Source: JBBRBB01 sp963830175
Lineage (GTDB): Bacteria; Bacteroidota; Bacteroidia; Chitinophagales; Chitinophagaceae
Direction of reading: 5' to 3'
DNA length: 64,000 nt
Assembly: GCA_963830175.1 (NCBI GenBank)
Contig: CAWHKV010000002.1
Location: 62,001-126,000, forward strand
The notes under the pieces were generated by a model. The model was not told where the DNA came from. It worked only from the letters and a program-made list of their open reading frames with translations, and did not search any database. Shown here in pieces: positions 25,206-34,197 of this stretch. Every line of letters begins with the position of its first letter. Positions within the stretch are counted from its first letter, which is position 1. Made by a program: the position numbers and the translations under genes.

Positions 25206-26585
25206 ATGAAAAAATACCTGTTACTTCTTTTGCTGCTGCCTCTTCAAGTTTTTTCCCAGCAATGGTTTACTGATTCCGGCTTTATACGACAATTAGCCAG
25301 TAATATATTGCAGCATAAAGATGCAGACAGCAATTTATTTCACCTTACAAAAGATATTGGTCACCGGCTTGCAGGCTCACCTCAAATGGTGATGGCACAG
25401 TTATGGGGTCAGCAGGCAATGATCGCAGCGGGTGCAGATCATGTTATTATGCAGCAGTTAATGGTTCCACACTGGGTACGTGGAAAAGGAGATACCGCTT
25501 GTCTTATATATAAAAACAGTTCAGGTAAAAAAATAATTAAACCCTTACATGCATTGGCATTGGGAAATGCTTTGGGTTCGGGGAATGTTATTTCTGCTGA
25601 TGTAATTAGGGTGAATGATTTTGATGATCTGGAACGGAAAAAGGAACAATTAAAAAATAAAATCGTTTTTTTTAATGTGCCTTTTGAAGACAGTTTTGTA
25701 AGTCCCTTTCAAGCGTATGGAAAAAATGTTACGTACCGCGGAAGTGGTCCCAGCCGGGCTTCGAAATATGGGGCAATTGGCATATTGCTCAGGTCAATGA
25801 CAAACGGTTCGGGTAATGAGCCGCATACTGGTTCTCTAAATTATAATGACTCTTTTCCAAAAATTCCGGCAATGGCCATTGGACTAATGGACGTAAGGCA
25901 GCTTAATGAATTATTAGATAAGGGTATAACTGTGCAGGCTTCCATTCACACCCACGGAAAAATGTTGCCCGATACTACAGCCTATAATGTTATAGGGGAG
26001 TTGATAGGAAGTGAATTTCCCGGTGAGTATATAACGGTTGGCGGCCATCTTGATAGTTGGGATGTAGGAGAGGGCGCCCATGACGATGGGGCTGGTGTTG
26101 TGCAAACTATAGAAATTCTAAGGGCTTTTAAAGATTTAAAATATACTCCCAAACACACCATCAGGTTTGTGTTATTCGCCAATGAAGAAAATGGAAACAG
26201 GGGCGGCCTCAAATACAGTGAGGAAGCCGTAGCAAAAAATGAAAAACATGTATTTGCCTTAGAAAGTGATGCAGGCGGGTTTACCCCCCGCGGTTTTGGA
26301 TTTGATGTTTCCGAATCAGCGTGGATAAAACTCGGTAGCTGGAACCCATTATTTGAGCCTTACCTGGGAAATAATTTTAAGCGGGGTGGCGGTGGAGCAG
26401 ATATCGGGCCTTTAAAAAAAGCATTGAATGTACCGGTTGCAGGAATGATGCCCGATAACCAGCGGTATTTTGACTTTCACCATGCAGCTACCGATGTTTA
26501 TGAAAATGTAAATATGAGGGAATTGAAATTGGGCGCCGTAAATATGGCAGCCTTACTTTACCTGGTAGATAAATACGGTTTGTGA
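25206..26585 (+). CDS. M28 family peptidase (carboxypeptidase Q-like)
   Basis: A 459-residue secreted peptidase from the ATG at 25206 (MKKYLLLLLLLPLQVFSQ), which places the signal peptide at the N-terminus; an upstream frame start at 25155 is less likely. A PA-type inserted domain covers about residues 110-230. Metal ligands are in VGGHLDSWDVGEGAHDDGAG, FVLFANEENGNRGG, ESDAGGF and the C-terminal DFHHAATDVYE. The order and the DSWDVGEGAHDDGAG signature match plasma glutamate carboxypeptidase-like M28 enzymes. It differs from the M28/PDZ protein at 20.2 kb in lacking a PDZ domain. Confidence 0.93.
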   Translation: MKKYLLLLLLLPLQVFSQQWFTDSGFIRQLASNILQHKDADSNLFHLTKDIGHRLAGSPQMVMAQLWGQQAMIAAGADHVIMQQLMVPHWVRGKGDTACLIYKNSSGKKIIKPLHALALGNALGSGNVISADVIRVNDFDDLERKKEQLKNKIVFFNVPFEDSFVSPFQAYGKNVTYRGSGPSRASKYGAIGILLRSMTNGSGNEPHTGSLNYNDSFPKIPAMAIGLMDVRQLNELLDKGITVQASIHTHGKMLPDTTAYNVIGELIGSEFPGEYITVGGHLDSWDVGEGAHDDGAGVVQTIEILRAFKDLKYTPKHTIRFVLFANEENGNRGGLKYSEEAVAKNEKHVFALESDAGGFTPRGFGFDVSESAWIKLGSWNPLFEPYLGNNFKRGGGGADIGPLKKALNVPVAGMMPDNQRYFDFHHAATDVYENVNMRELKLGAVNMAALLYLVDKYGL

Positions 26586-26593
26586 TTAAAGTT

Positions 26594-27466
26594 TTAAGTT
26601 TTAGAATTTAAAGGATTACGGTATTCCCAAAATAATCCGGGCATAGAAACCACTACGGTTATTAAATAAAAGAGAAGGCTTATGCAAATGCTTTCACTTT
26701 TGTCTAAAAGAAAAATATGGCTTCCATATAGAAACACAACTTCCCGTGCACCAAGGCCACCTATAGTAAACGGCAATATGGCTACAATGGATGACACCAG
26801 GAAAATGAGCAGGTATTCAATTTGATTTTCTTTTATTCCCAAAGAAAGCATTATGATTAATGCACAAATAACCTGTACGAGCTGAACCCCAAGGCCCATC
26901 CAAAAAGTTGCCCAAAAACCTTTAATAAATGTTGGAAAATATTTTCTTACAATTAAATAAAACAAAGCCACACCCGGCAAAATCATAACAAGAATGAAGG
27001 TTGAATAATTTTCTCCCCTGAAAATAAAGAAGTAAAATAATCCTGAAAGAATCATCAGACCCGCAACGCCACTTATCCTGTCTAATAAAACAGCTGCCGA
27101 CAAAAGCCTGGTTGGCTTATTCGTTCTTTTTTTTAATAAAATAACTTTATAAGCATCGCCACCAATGCCACCCGGCAAAAACAGGTTGTAAAACATGCCG
27201 AGCCAATACAGTTTTAAATTATTTACTTCAGGCAGGTGCACATCCATATTTCTGAAATAAATATTAAGGCGCACCGCCGATATTATTTTGGAAATAATAA
27301 ATAATACTACAGCCAGCAACAGCCACCCTATATTGGTTCTGCTGAAAGTTTCTGCAGCATTTGCCCAATCAATTTTATTAAAAACGAACCACAGGCAAAG
27401 TCCCGAAACGAAGATCTTTATAAGTAGTTTAAGGTAAGAAGGCAAATGCAGGCGGGGCATATTCAT
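26594..27466 (-). CDS. Lysylphosphatidylglycerol synthase-type transmembrane (UPF0104) protein
   Basis: A 290-residue polytopic membrane protein with about seven or eight helices and the family block LGMFYNLFLPGGIGGDAYK, then LLSAAVLLDRISGVAGL and LPFTIGGLGAREVVFLYG. Proteins of this AglD/YbhN-like family are often paired with GT2 glycosyltransferases and are thought to take part in lipid or glycolipid translocation; they are not synthases by themselves. Here it directly follows a GT2 gene with a 1-nt gap, which supports that coupling. Confidence 0.9.
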   Translation of the reverse strand: MNMPRLHLPSYLKLLIKIFVSGLCLWFVFNKIDWANAAETFSRTNIGWLLLAVVLFIISKIISAVRLNIYFRNMDVHLPEVNNLKLYWLGMFYNLFLPGGIGGDAYKVILLKKRTNKPTRLLSAAVLLDRISGVAGLMILSGLFYFFIFRGENYSTFILVMILPGVALFYLIVRKYFPTFIKGFWATFWMGLGVQLVQVICALIIMLSLGIKENQIEYLLIFLVSSIVAILPFTIGGLGAREVVFLYGSHIFLLDKSESICISLLFYLITVVVSMPGLFWEYRNPLNSKT

Positions 27467-27467
27467 C

Positions 27468-28424
27468 TCATTTATTTTCCTGGGTTTTTGTTTGCCCGCC
27501 CACTACTTTTCTAACCTGGTAGGTTTTTTTATTACCACTTTCATAATAGGTACGCATGCTTACTTCAGCAAGTATGCCAATGGTTACAAGCTGTATACCG
27601 CCCAGCAATAGCATTAAACCTAAAATAAGCAAGGGTTTGCCCCAAATATCCTGACCCGAAATCTTAAGTATCAACAAATAAATATTTATGAGCAGTCCTA
27701 TAAAAAAGCAAACAAAACCCATAGTGCCAAATAAATGCATGGGCTTTTGGCTGTATTTTCTAAAGAAAACCATAGTGATTAAATCACTCATAACCCTAAA
27801 GGTTCTGCCTAATCCATATTTAGAAGTACCAAAGCGGCGCGCATGGTGCTGCACATCTACCTGTGTTATTCGTGCCCCCTGCATGCTGGCCAAAACAGGT
27901 ATAAAACGGTGTAATTCGCCGTATAACCCAAGTTCTTCAGCAATTTCCCGCTTAAATATTTTTAGGGTACAGCCATAATCCTGTATGTACACCTTGGTCA
28001 TGTACCGGATAATAGAATTGGCTATTTTACTGGGTATCTTTCTTAATAACATGCCATCCTGCCTGTTCTTTCTGTTACCCGCCACTACATCCCAGTCTTC
28101 CTTTATCATTTTTTGCAACATCATTGGTATATCGGTGGGGTCGTTTTGCAGATCGCCATCCATTAAGGCAATGTAATGGCCGTTGGCATAATCAATACCT
28201 GCAGACATGGCGGTGCTTTGCCCATAATTTTTACGCAGCTCAACCAGCATTATCCTTTCATTCGCCAATTCTTTAATTCTTTGCCGGGTGGCATCTACAG
28301 AACCATCATCAACCAGTATAACTTCGTAATCAAAGCCAGAGAGGGCATTTGAGATTGCTTCTACTAACGGGTAAATGTTTTCCTCTTCATTCATAACCGT
28401 AATAACAACAGAAAGTTCTCTCAT
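27468..28424 (-). CDS. GT2 family glycosyltransferase (DPM1/GtrB-like)
   Basis: A 318-residue protein. The GT-A domain (residues 1-225) has VVITVMNEEENI, VILVDDGSVDATRQ and the DxD-containing ALMDGDLQNDP, then QDYGCTLKIFKRE and a HARRFGTSKYG loop. Two C-terminal membrane helices (about residues 232-255 and 265-290) anchor it. Such enzymes move sugars from nucleotide donors to a polyprenyl phosphate carrier or to membrane lipids. It forms a two-gene unit with the UPF0104 protein, and a -7 box lies 17 nt upstream. Confidence 0.92.
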   Translation of the reverse strand: MRELSVVITVMNEEENIYPLVEAISNALSGFDYEVILVDDGSVDATRQRIKELANERIMLVELRKNYGQSTAMSAGIDYANGHYIALMDGDLQNDPTDIPMMLQKMIKEDWDVVAGNRKNRQDGMLLRKIPSKIANSIIRYMTKVYIQDYGCTLKIFKREIAEELGLYGELHRFIPVLASMQGARITQVDVQHHARRFGTSKYGLGRTFRVMSDLITMVFFRKYSQKPMHLFGTMGFVCFFIGLLINIYLLILKISGQDIWGKPLLILGLMLLLGGIQLVTIGILAEVSMRTYYESGNKKTYQVRKVVGGQTKTQENK

Positions 28425-28441
28425 GGGGCGTAATTAACGGG

Positions 28442-28449
28442 CAAAGGTA
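28442..28449 (-). promoter_or_regulatory. -7 box TACCTTTG, glycosyltransferase unit
   Basis: Exact TAnnTTTG on the minus strand, 17 nt before the ATG at 28424. No clear -33 TTG. Confidence 0.45.
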
Positions 28450-28580
28450 TGGATTGGGTAAATGCTTAATACATAGGTTGGCTATTTGATATCATTACGA
28501 TTAAAAAATAATTTCTTTGTGTAACTTTTTTCAATAGACCACGTTTTGAATGGGTAACCAAAGCGCAACCTGAACAGTAT

Positions 28581-29066
28581 ATGACTGAAAGAGAATACAA
28601 TGAATGCGTAAATCTGTATGCTGATAATGTATTTCGCTTCATTGTGAAAAATTTAAGGCATGAAGAAGATGCAAAGGATGTTGTACAAACTGCATTTGAG
28701 AAATTATGGATTAACAGAAGCAATGTTATGTATGAAAAAAGTAAATCGTATTTATTCACAGTTGCCTATAACCAGATGATAGATCACCTGCGAAAAGTAA
28801 AACGAATAACGCTGAAGGATGAGTTTAGTGCAAACGCATCGGTTGTTAACCAACCAGTAAATAATATGAAGAAGAATTTGCATGAAGCTTTAAACAGGTT
28901 AAACGAAATTCAAAAAAGTTTGGTGCTGTTAAAGGATTATGAAGGGTACAGTTATGAAGAAATTGGGCAGATTACGGGGCTTAATGAAAGCCAGGTAAAA
29001 GTTTACCTGCACCGTGCCCGGTTAACATTACGAAACTACCTTGTAAGCCCCGAAAATGTTTTGTAA
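28581..29066 (+). CDS. ECF-type RNA polymerase sigma factor
   Basis: A 161-residue sigma-70 family protein with only regions 2 and 4. Region 2 includes NVFRFIVKNLRHEEDAKDVV and FTVAYNQMIDHLRK; region 4 includes LLKDYEGYSYEEIGQITGLN and VKVYLHRARLTLRNYL as the helix-turn-helix. It directs polymerase to a specialised regulon, probably envelope-related. It heads an operon with an anti-sigma-like membrane protein (30 nt downstream) and a beta-barrel protein. Its own promoter is not obvious in the 156-nt gap upstream. Confidence 0.93.
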   Translation: MTEREYNECVNLYADNVFRFIVKNLRHEEDAKDVVQTAFEKLWINRSNVMYEKSKSYLFTVAYNQMIDHLRKVKRITLKDEFSANASVVNQPVNNMKKNLHEALNRLNEIQKSLVLLKDYEGYSYEEIGQITGLNESQVKVYLHRARLTLRNYLVSPENVL

Positions 29067-29096
29067 GGTGTAAATGGTAAAAAGGAAGAAAAGTAA

Positions 29097-30188
29097 ATGA
29101 ATTATATAAACAGACATAATTACGAAGAATATTTTCTGCTGTACGTTGATAATGAATTAACGGAAGCGCAGCGTAAGCAGGTTGAAATGTTTATTTCTGA
29201 AAATCCGGATCTTGCCCCTGAGCTTGATTTATTGAACGGGGTTAAGCTGGAACCCGTGAATGATACTGTATACGATGATAAAATGAACCTATATAAGCAT
29301 GCCGAAGAAGAAAATATGCTGCATAATTATGAATATTGGTTCTTGTTATATGTAGATAATGAATTGACACCTGATCAGCGGCAGCAGGTAGAAAAACTGG
29401 TATTACAAAATCCGGAAATTCAGCCTGCATTTTCAGCCATTAAACAATCAGTTTTACAACCAGAAGCTGTTATTCATCCAGATAAATCTTCTTTATATAA
29501 AAAGGAAAGCATAAAAATATTGCCCCTTTTTACCAGGTTTGCTGCCGCCGCGGTTTTTATTAGCGTTGTTTTATTCTCGTGGTGGTATGCAGAGAATGAG
29601 GAGGTGAGGTTAACATCTAAAGTTTCTCCAACGGTAGAAATTCAAAAACAGCAACCGGAACTCGCTAAAAATAATAAGCTGCAACCTTTGACAGGCGAAA
29701 CTGTTACTGAAAATAAGGCGGAAGAAAAATTACCTACAATTTCAAAGGAAAAATCTGTTTCACTGCAGCGCCGGGAAAAAGAACATACCAAGCCGGTTAA
29801 TGTTCCGGCACAGGAAACTAAAAAACGCTTTGCTGATGAAGAATTTTTAATAGCGGAGAATAAACCCACCTTTCTTAAAAGTGAAAATACAATGGTACCT
29901 GAACCTAAAATAAATGAAAAAAGTAAGCCAGCCGATACGCATTCTTTTGCGGCAAGTGATGCCGAAAATGCACAACCGGCTTATAAAATCATGACTGCAG
30001 GATATAAAGAGATCAATACATCTGACGATGACCAGTCTTTATATGTAGCAGGTTTAAACCTCAACAAAAACAAAGTGAAGGGGTTTTTAAAAAAAGCTGA
30101 AAACATATTAAGTAATAAAACAAAGGAATATATAAAAGGAGATGGCAAACTGCAGGTTGCCAACCTTGAATTTGAAGACAATAAATAA
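29097..30188 (+). CDS. Anti-sigma-like single-pass membrane protein with a duplicated N-terminal domain
   Basis: A 363-residue protein. Residues 8-67 and 77-135 are two copies of a 60-residue unit: each begins NYExxFLLYVDNELT, continues QR-QVE and a NP-x-x-P stretch, and ends DK-x-x-LYK. One membrane helix follows (about residues 147-165, AAAAVFISVVLFSWWYA), then about 190 residues of charged, low-complexity linker rich in Lys, Glu and Pro. Position after an ECF sigma gene and the cytoplasm-membrane-periplasm layout suggest an anti-sigma factor, but no zinc-binding HxxxCxxC is present. The function is inferred from context only. Confidence 0.75.
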   Translation: MNYINRHNYEEYFLLYVDNELTEAQRKQVEMFISENPDLAPELDLLNGVKLEPVNDTVYDDKMNLYKHAEEENMLHNYEYWFLLYVDNELTPDQRQQVEKLVLQNPEIQPAFSAIKQSVLQPEAVIHPDKSSLYKKESIKILPLFTRFAAAAVFISVVLFSWWYAENEEVRLTSKVSPTVEIQKQQPELAKNNKLQPLTGETVTENKAEEKLPTISKEKSVSLQRREKEHTKPVNVPAQETKKRFADEEFLIAENKPTFLKSENTMVPEPKINEKSKPADTHSFAASDAENAQPAYKIMTAGYKEINTSDDDQSLYVAGLNLNKNKVKGFLKKAENILSNKTKEYIKGDGKLQVANLEFEDNK

Positions 30189-30204
30189 GTTTAAAAAAAA
30201 ATCA

Positions 30205-31098
30205 ATGAAACGAATATTATTATTGACAGGCGTTCTGTTTGCAGGGTTAAATGCTTTTAGCCAGGAAGATACAATCCCATCCAATACCGGCGATACCATA
30301 CGCTCAGGAAACTTTATAATTATTAAAGATGGCACAGATGCGCCCGGTGATACAACCGAAAAAAGCAAGCATATTACCATTGACATCAATATCAATAAAA
30401 AAGAATCGGAAGATAATGATGAGAACCATTATGACATGAATGAAAAGCACCGCAGGGTAAGTACAAATTATTTCATTTTCGACCTTGGTTTCGCAAATTG
30501 GCGCGATGAAACAAATTATGAAAGTGAAGCAGCAATGGATTACCTGGTAACCCAACCTAACGAAGACCCCTTTTCAAAGAATGATCTTAAAATTAAAACA
30601 GGTAAATCATCTAATGTTAATCTCTGGATCTTTATGCAGAAACTTGACCTCGCCAAACGCATGCTTAACCTTAAATATGGGTTAGGTCTTGAGATGTATA
30701 ACTTTCGTTACACCTCCAACATTACGTACAAAGACAAACCGCCTTCCATTTTCAGGGATAGCATAGATTTCTCAAAAAATAAATTATATGTAGGTTATTT
30801 GTCTGTGCCTTTCATGTTGAATTTTGATGCTAATCCCGAAAAGAAACAAAGCTTTAGTGCCAGCGTAGGTGTAAGTGCAGGATACCGCATTGGCAGTCAT
30901 AACAAACAGGTGAGTGACGAACGTGGCAAAGACAAAATTAAAGGAGACTTTAATCTTGACCCCTGGCGTTTTGCCTATATAGCTGAGATGGGTTTAGGAC
31001 CCATAAGATTATATGGCAGCTATAGTATCAATCCACTTCACGAATCAGGATTAAAACAATATCCATATGCAGTGGGTCTCCGTTTTAGCAACTGGTAA
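30205..31098 (+). CDS. Outer membrane beta-barrel protein (PorT-like family)
   Basis: 297 residues from the ATG at 30205 (MKRILLLTGVLFAGLNAFSQ, a signal peptide); an upstream frame start at 30142 lies inside the preceding gene and is rejected. After a Thr/Asp-rich linker the sequence alternates hydrophobic and polar residues typical of transmembrane beta strands (YFIFDLGFANW, LYVGYLSVPFMLNF, FSASVGVSAGYRIG, IRLYGSYSINP) and ends in aromatic LRFSNW, a usual last-strand signature. It is probably controlled by the upstream sigma/anti-sigma pair. A rho-independent terminator follows. Confidence 0.83.
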   Translation: MKRILLLTGVLFAGLNAFSQEDTIPSNTGDTIRSGNFIIIKDGTDAPGDTTEKSKHITIDININKKESEDNDENHYDMNEKHRRVSTNYFIFDLGFANWRDETNYESEAAMDYLVTQPNEDPFSKNDLKIKTGKSSNVNLWIFMQKLDLAKRMLNLKYGLGLEMYNFRYTSNITYKDKPPSIFRDSIDFSKNKLYVGYLSVPFMLNFDANPEKKQSFSASVGVSAGYRIGSHNKQVSDERGKDKIKGDFNLDPWRFAYIAEMGLGPIRLYGSYSINPLHESGLKQYPYAVGLRFSNW

Positions 31099-31121
31099 CA
31101 AATAATTATTCCTCAACTTTT

Positions 31122-31149
31122 AACCCCGGAAGATACCCGGGGTTTTTTT
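31122..31149 (+). terminator. Rho-independent terminator after the sigma/anti-sigma/barrel operon
   Basis: AACCCCGG (31122-31129) pairs with CCGGGGTT (31137-31144) over a 7-nt loop, and the stem runs straight into a T-tract to 31149. Confidence 0.9.
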
Positions 31150-31182
31150 ATTAAGTTTTTTTTAATAAATCCAAAATAATCC

Positions 31183-31209
31183 TTGCCCTAAAAATCCGTT
31201 CTATGTTTG
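31183..31209 (+). promoter_or_regulatory. Promoter TTG-N16-TATGTTTG, L,D-transpeptidase
   Basis: TTG at 31183-31185 and an exact TAnnTTTG box at 31202-31209, 16 bp apart, slightly short of the typical spacing. The start codon is 92 nt downstream, leaving room for the hairpin at 31242-31284 in the leader. Confidence 0.5.
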
Positions 31210-31241
31210 CCTGGTCTCTACTTACAAAAAATTTATTCATT

Positions 31242-31284
31242 TACTGAAATCGTTGCAGGTAAAAACCTGCCGGCGACTTCAGTA
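31242..31284 (+). promoter_or_regulatory. Long hairpin in the 5' leader of the L,D-transpeptidase
   Basis: TACTGAA (31242-31248) pairs with TTCAGTA (31278-31284), TCG with CGA inside it, and GCAGGT with ACCTGC around an AAAA tetraloop (31261-31264). Two G-T pairs, one mismatch and one bulge interrupt it. No T-run follows, so it is not a simple terminator. Confidence 0.6.
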
Positions 31285-31301
31285 TAAAGACGCTATGTAT
31301 T

Positions 31302-31823
31302 ATGCAGAGAAAAGTGCTGCCCTTTCTATTGATTTTCTTCTTTCTAATTAATTCCGCATTTAACAAGGTTAATGATGCGAATAAGGTATACTACGTTGTT
31401 ATAGACAAAAGCAGTTATGAATTACATGTGTTTGATGAGAAAGGATGGCTTGTTACTTATCCCGTGGTTTTCGGAAGCAAAGATTTGGGCGATAAACTGA
31501 TGGAGGGTGACCGGCGTACACCCGAAGGCACATTCACTATAATTAGCAAGAAGCCACATGCAAAATGGAATAAATTTATGATGCTGGATTATCCGAACGA
31601 CGAAAGCGTGCAGAAATTCAATAACAGGAAGGCCCAGGGAGTAATACCAGTATCTGCAAAGATTGGCGGCGCCATCGGTATACATGGTACATGGCCTCAC
31701 GAAGATTTTTCCATTAACCGCTATAATAACTGGACACTTGGTTGTATAAGTATGCGTAACAGCGATGTTGAAGAATTATATAACATGTTGCCTGTTGGCA
31801 CCCATGTTACCATTCGTAAATAA
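31302..31823 (+). CDS. L,D-transpeptidase family protein (YkuD domain)
   Basis: A 173-residue exported protein with an N-terminal signal or anchor (LPFLLIFFFLINSAF) and a YkuD domain filling the rest. The active-site pattern is GIHGTWPHEDF with His128 and NNWTLGCISMRN with the catalytic Cys148. The RTPEGTFTI strand is also typical. Family members cross-link peptidoglycan or attach envelope proteins to it. Three bases separate it from the convergent alpha/beta hydrolase gene. Its leader holds a conspicuous hairpin. Confidence 0.93.
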   Translation: MQRKVLPFLLIFFFLINSAFNKVNDANKVYYVVIDKSSYELHVFDEKGWLVTYPVVFGSKDLGDKLMEGDRRTPEGTFTIISKKPHAKWNKFMMLDYPNDESVQKFNNRKAQGVIPVSAKIGGAIGIHGTWPHEDFSINRYNNWTLGCISMRNSDVEELYNMLPVGTHVTIRK

Positions 31824-31825
31824 GC

Positions 31826-32830
31826 TTACTTAAATTTTGGATTGGCCTTAGTTTCCAGGCTTTCTGCGGGAACGGTATTGGTATTTAAAAATTGCAGAAC
31901 CGTGCGGCTCCATTTTTCCGGCTGTTTGTTATAATAATTTTCGTGACCCAGCCCTTCGTAACGTACAATCATTTTAATATCAGACGAAAGGCTTTCCAGC
32001 ACTTTCTGCGATTCCTTTTCAGAAACCCTTTGGTCATGTGTTCCCCGCTCAATTAATACCGGGCAGGTTATATTTTCTCCGTACTTCCAGTTGGCATTAT
32101 CAAAACCCCAGTAACCTTCTTCTACTCCCAGCCAGAATGTAACTAAAACCCCAAATGGCTCTGGTGGAATGTGCATCATTCTGCATCTGCCTTCCACGGC
32201 ATTAACCATGGAACCAAAACCTGCATCTGATATTATTTTTGATGGCTTTAAACCAAGTTTGCCTGTAGCCCGTATTTCCGTTGCTGCACCCATAGACTGA
32301 CCGTAAAAAGCTATATTTTTTTCACCGGTAGACTGCACATAATCGTAGGCAGCCTTAATATCATAGACTTCTTCCATGCCGAAAGTGGTTACATATCCTT
32401 CACTTTCTGCATGGCCGCGAAAATCAATGGTAAATACATTCCATCCGTCATTATAGAAGACTGTTATTTCATCGGCTAAACCACCACGGCTCGCCTTTTG
32501 ACCATGAAAAGCACATACCGTGCCTTTAACTGAATCGGTAGCGGGGTGAATAAAATGCCAGCCTGCCAGTTTTTTACCATCCTCCGTAGTAAGAGAAACA
32601 TCTTTGTGAAGTATCGCCGGCCCGGGAACCAGATGGCTTTTTTCAAACTTTTGTCCAAATACGATATATTTTATTTTTCCACCAAGCCCTAGCTTACTAA
32701 AGCCAACTTCTTCAACTTCGCCCGCTTTAAAAAAGTGTGTAAGGTAGTAGGCATTAAAGGCCGAAATAACATTAAGTAGAATAAAAACCAGTAAAATTAT
32801 TGCTACCAGAAACCTAAGAAGTTTTTTCAT
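31826..32830 (-). CDS. Alpha/beta hydrolase, membrane-anchored
   Basis: The 334-residue protein has an N-terminal membrane helix (LLRFLVAIILLVFILLNVIS) followed by an alpha/beta hydrolase domain. The nucleophile elbow is FYGQSMGAA (Ser179), the acid is in GTHDQRV, and the histidine in GLGHENYY; FHGQKASRGG is the oxyanion loop. The resemblance is to BAAT/DLH-like serine hydrolases, and the substrate is unknown. It lies 7 nt downstream of serS on the same strand, so it may be cotranscribed with it. Confidence 0.9.
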   Translation of the reverse strand: MKKLLRFLVAIILLVFILLNVISAFNAYYLTHFFKAGEVEEVGFSKLGLGGKIKYIVFGQKFEKSHLVPGPAILHKDVSLTTEDGKKLAGWHFIHPATDSVKGTVCAFHGQKASRGGLADEITVFYNDGWNVFTIDFRGHAESEGYVTTFGMEEVYDIKAAYDYVQSTGEKNIAFYGQSMGAATEIRATGKLGLKPSKIISDAGFGSMVNAVEGRCRMMHIPPEPFGVLVTFWLGVEEGYWGFDNANWKYGENITCPVLIERGTHDQRVSEKESQKVLESLSSDIKMIVRYEGLGHENYYNKQPEKWSRTVLQFLNTNTVPAESLETKANPKFK

Positions 32831-32837
32831 TTGCAGT

Positions 32838-34115
32838 TTAGTTGGTTAAAATTACTTCGGCGCCAAAATATTTATGCAATATAAGCGGCAATTGAATACC
32901 TGATTCGGTTTGATTATTTTCAAGCAGGGCGGCCATTATTCGGGGCAATGCTAAAGAACTGCCATTAAGGCTATGTGCCAGGTTCATTTTGCCTGTGCTG
33001 TTTTTAAAACGTGTTTTTAACCTATTGGTTTGAAAACTTTCAAAATTACTTACACTGCTTACCTCGAGCCATCGTTGCTGTGCAGCACTGAAAACTTCGA
33101 AGTCATATGTCAATGCACTGGTAAAACCTATATCGCCCCCGCACAATTTTAAAATGCGGTAAGGCAGGTTCAATTGATTTATAAGAGATTCAACATGCGT
33201 TACCATTTCTTCCAAAACTTCGTAACTTTTCTCAGGGCTGGTGATCTGTATTATTTCAACTTTTTCAAATTGGTGTAACCGGTTTAATCCGCGAACATCT
33301 TTACCATAGCTGCCCGCCTCTCGCCTGAAACAGGGTGTGTAAGCCGTCATTTTCACAGGTAATTCATCTTCCTTTAATATAACATCCCTGTAAATATTGG
33401 TTACCGGAACCTCAGCAGTAGGTATCAGGTAAAAATTATCTTCATTAATAAAATACATCTGCCCCTCTTTGTCTGGCAATTGCCCGGTTGCGAATGCGCT
33501 GGCTTCGTTTACCATAAATGGTGGAAGGTATTCAGTATATCCGGCGGCTGTATTAAAATCTAAAAAGCATTGTACCAAAGAACGCTGAAGTCGTGCCCCT
33601 TTACCTATAAATAAAGGAAACCCGCTGCCTGTTATTTTGGTTCCGGTTTCAAAGTCTATAAGCCTGTAATTTTTTGCCAGTTCCCAATGCGGCAGGGCCC
33701 CCTCATTTAAGGTGGGAATATTTCCCCCCTGTCTAATTACCACATTTTCTTCGGGTGTTTTACCACTCGGTACGACCTCCGCGGGAAGGTTGGGAAGCTG
33801 AAGAATTTTATCCCTTACGTTCTTTTCTGCCAGGTTTAATTGTTCCGTAATCCTCGCAGATTTTTCTTTAAACTGGGCTACGTCTTCTTTTAACTGGTCT
33901 GCTTCAGATTTTTTGCCGGAAGCCATCAAACCCCCAATTAGCCTGGAAGATGTATTTATTTTAGCCAGGGTTTCATCGAGGGTTGCCTGCAGTTGTTTTC
34001 TTTCATCATCCAATTCAATAATGTCATCGACCAGTTCTGGGTTTTTAAAGTTTTTTACAGCCAGCCTTTCTTTCACCCACGCCGTCCTCTCCCTCAAAAT
34101 ATTAACCTGAAGCAT
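32838..34115 (-). CDS. serS: Serine--tRNA ligase
   Basis: 425 residues from the ATG at 34115 (MLQVNILRERTAWVKERL), the usual SerRS start; a longer frame to 34211 runs through the promoter and is rejected. An N-terminal antiparallel coiled-coil arm (about residues 30-100) binds tRNA-Ser. Class II motifs are LPPFMVN with LIPTAEVPVTN, CFRREAGSYGKDVRGLNRLH (motif 2) and NGSSLALPRIMAALLEN (motif 3). It charges tRNA-Ser. A -7 box lies 14 nt upstream. Confidence 0.96.
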   Translation of the reverse strand: MLQVNILRERTAWVKERLAVKNFKNPELVDDIIELDDERKQLQATLDETLAKINTSSRLIGGLMASGKKSEADQLKEDVAQFKEKSARITEQLNLAEKNVRDKILQLPNLPAEVVPSGKTPEENVVIRQGGNIPTLNEGALPHWELAKNYRLIDFETGTKITGSGFPLFIGKGARLQRSLVQCFLDFNTAAGYTEYLPPFMVNEASAFATGQLPDKEGQMYFINEDNFYLIPTAEVPVTNIYRDVILKEDELPVKMTAYTPCFRREAGSYGKDVRGLNRLHQFEKVEIIQITSPEKSYEVLEEMVTHVESLINQLNLPYRILKLCGGDIGFTSALTYDFEVFSAAQQRWLEVSSVSNFESFQTNRLKTRFKNSTGKMNLAHSLNGSSLALPRIMAALLENNQTESGIQLPLILHKYFGAEVILTN

Positions 34116-34129
34116 GCCATTTTTTTTGT

Positions 34130-34137
34130 CAAAGATA
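34130..34137 (-). promoter_or_regulatory. -7 box TATCTTTG, serS
   Basis: Exact TAnnTTTG on the minus strand, 14 nt before the serS ATG. It faces a second such box at 34198-34205, forming a divergent promoter pair. Confidence 0.5.
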
Positions 34138-34197
34138 AGGTGGATGCAATATGAGGTTAAATCTGTTATTCTTAAAAATTCGGTTAAACTCAACACA

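Noticed and set aside
29097..30188. Zinc-binding anti-sigma domain in the duplicated-repeat protein
   Set aside because: There is no HxxxCxxC motif in either repeat; the anti-sigma role rests on context only.
31242..31284. tRNA-like or riboswitch element in the L,D-transpeptidase leader
   Set aside because: It is a single stem-loop without T-loop, anticodon arm or any riboswitch core that I recognise.
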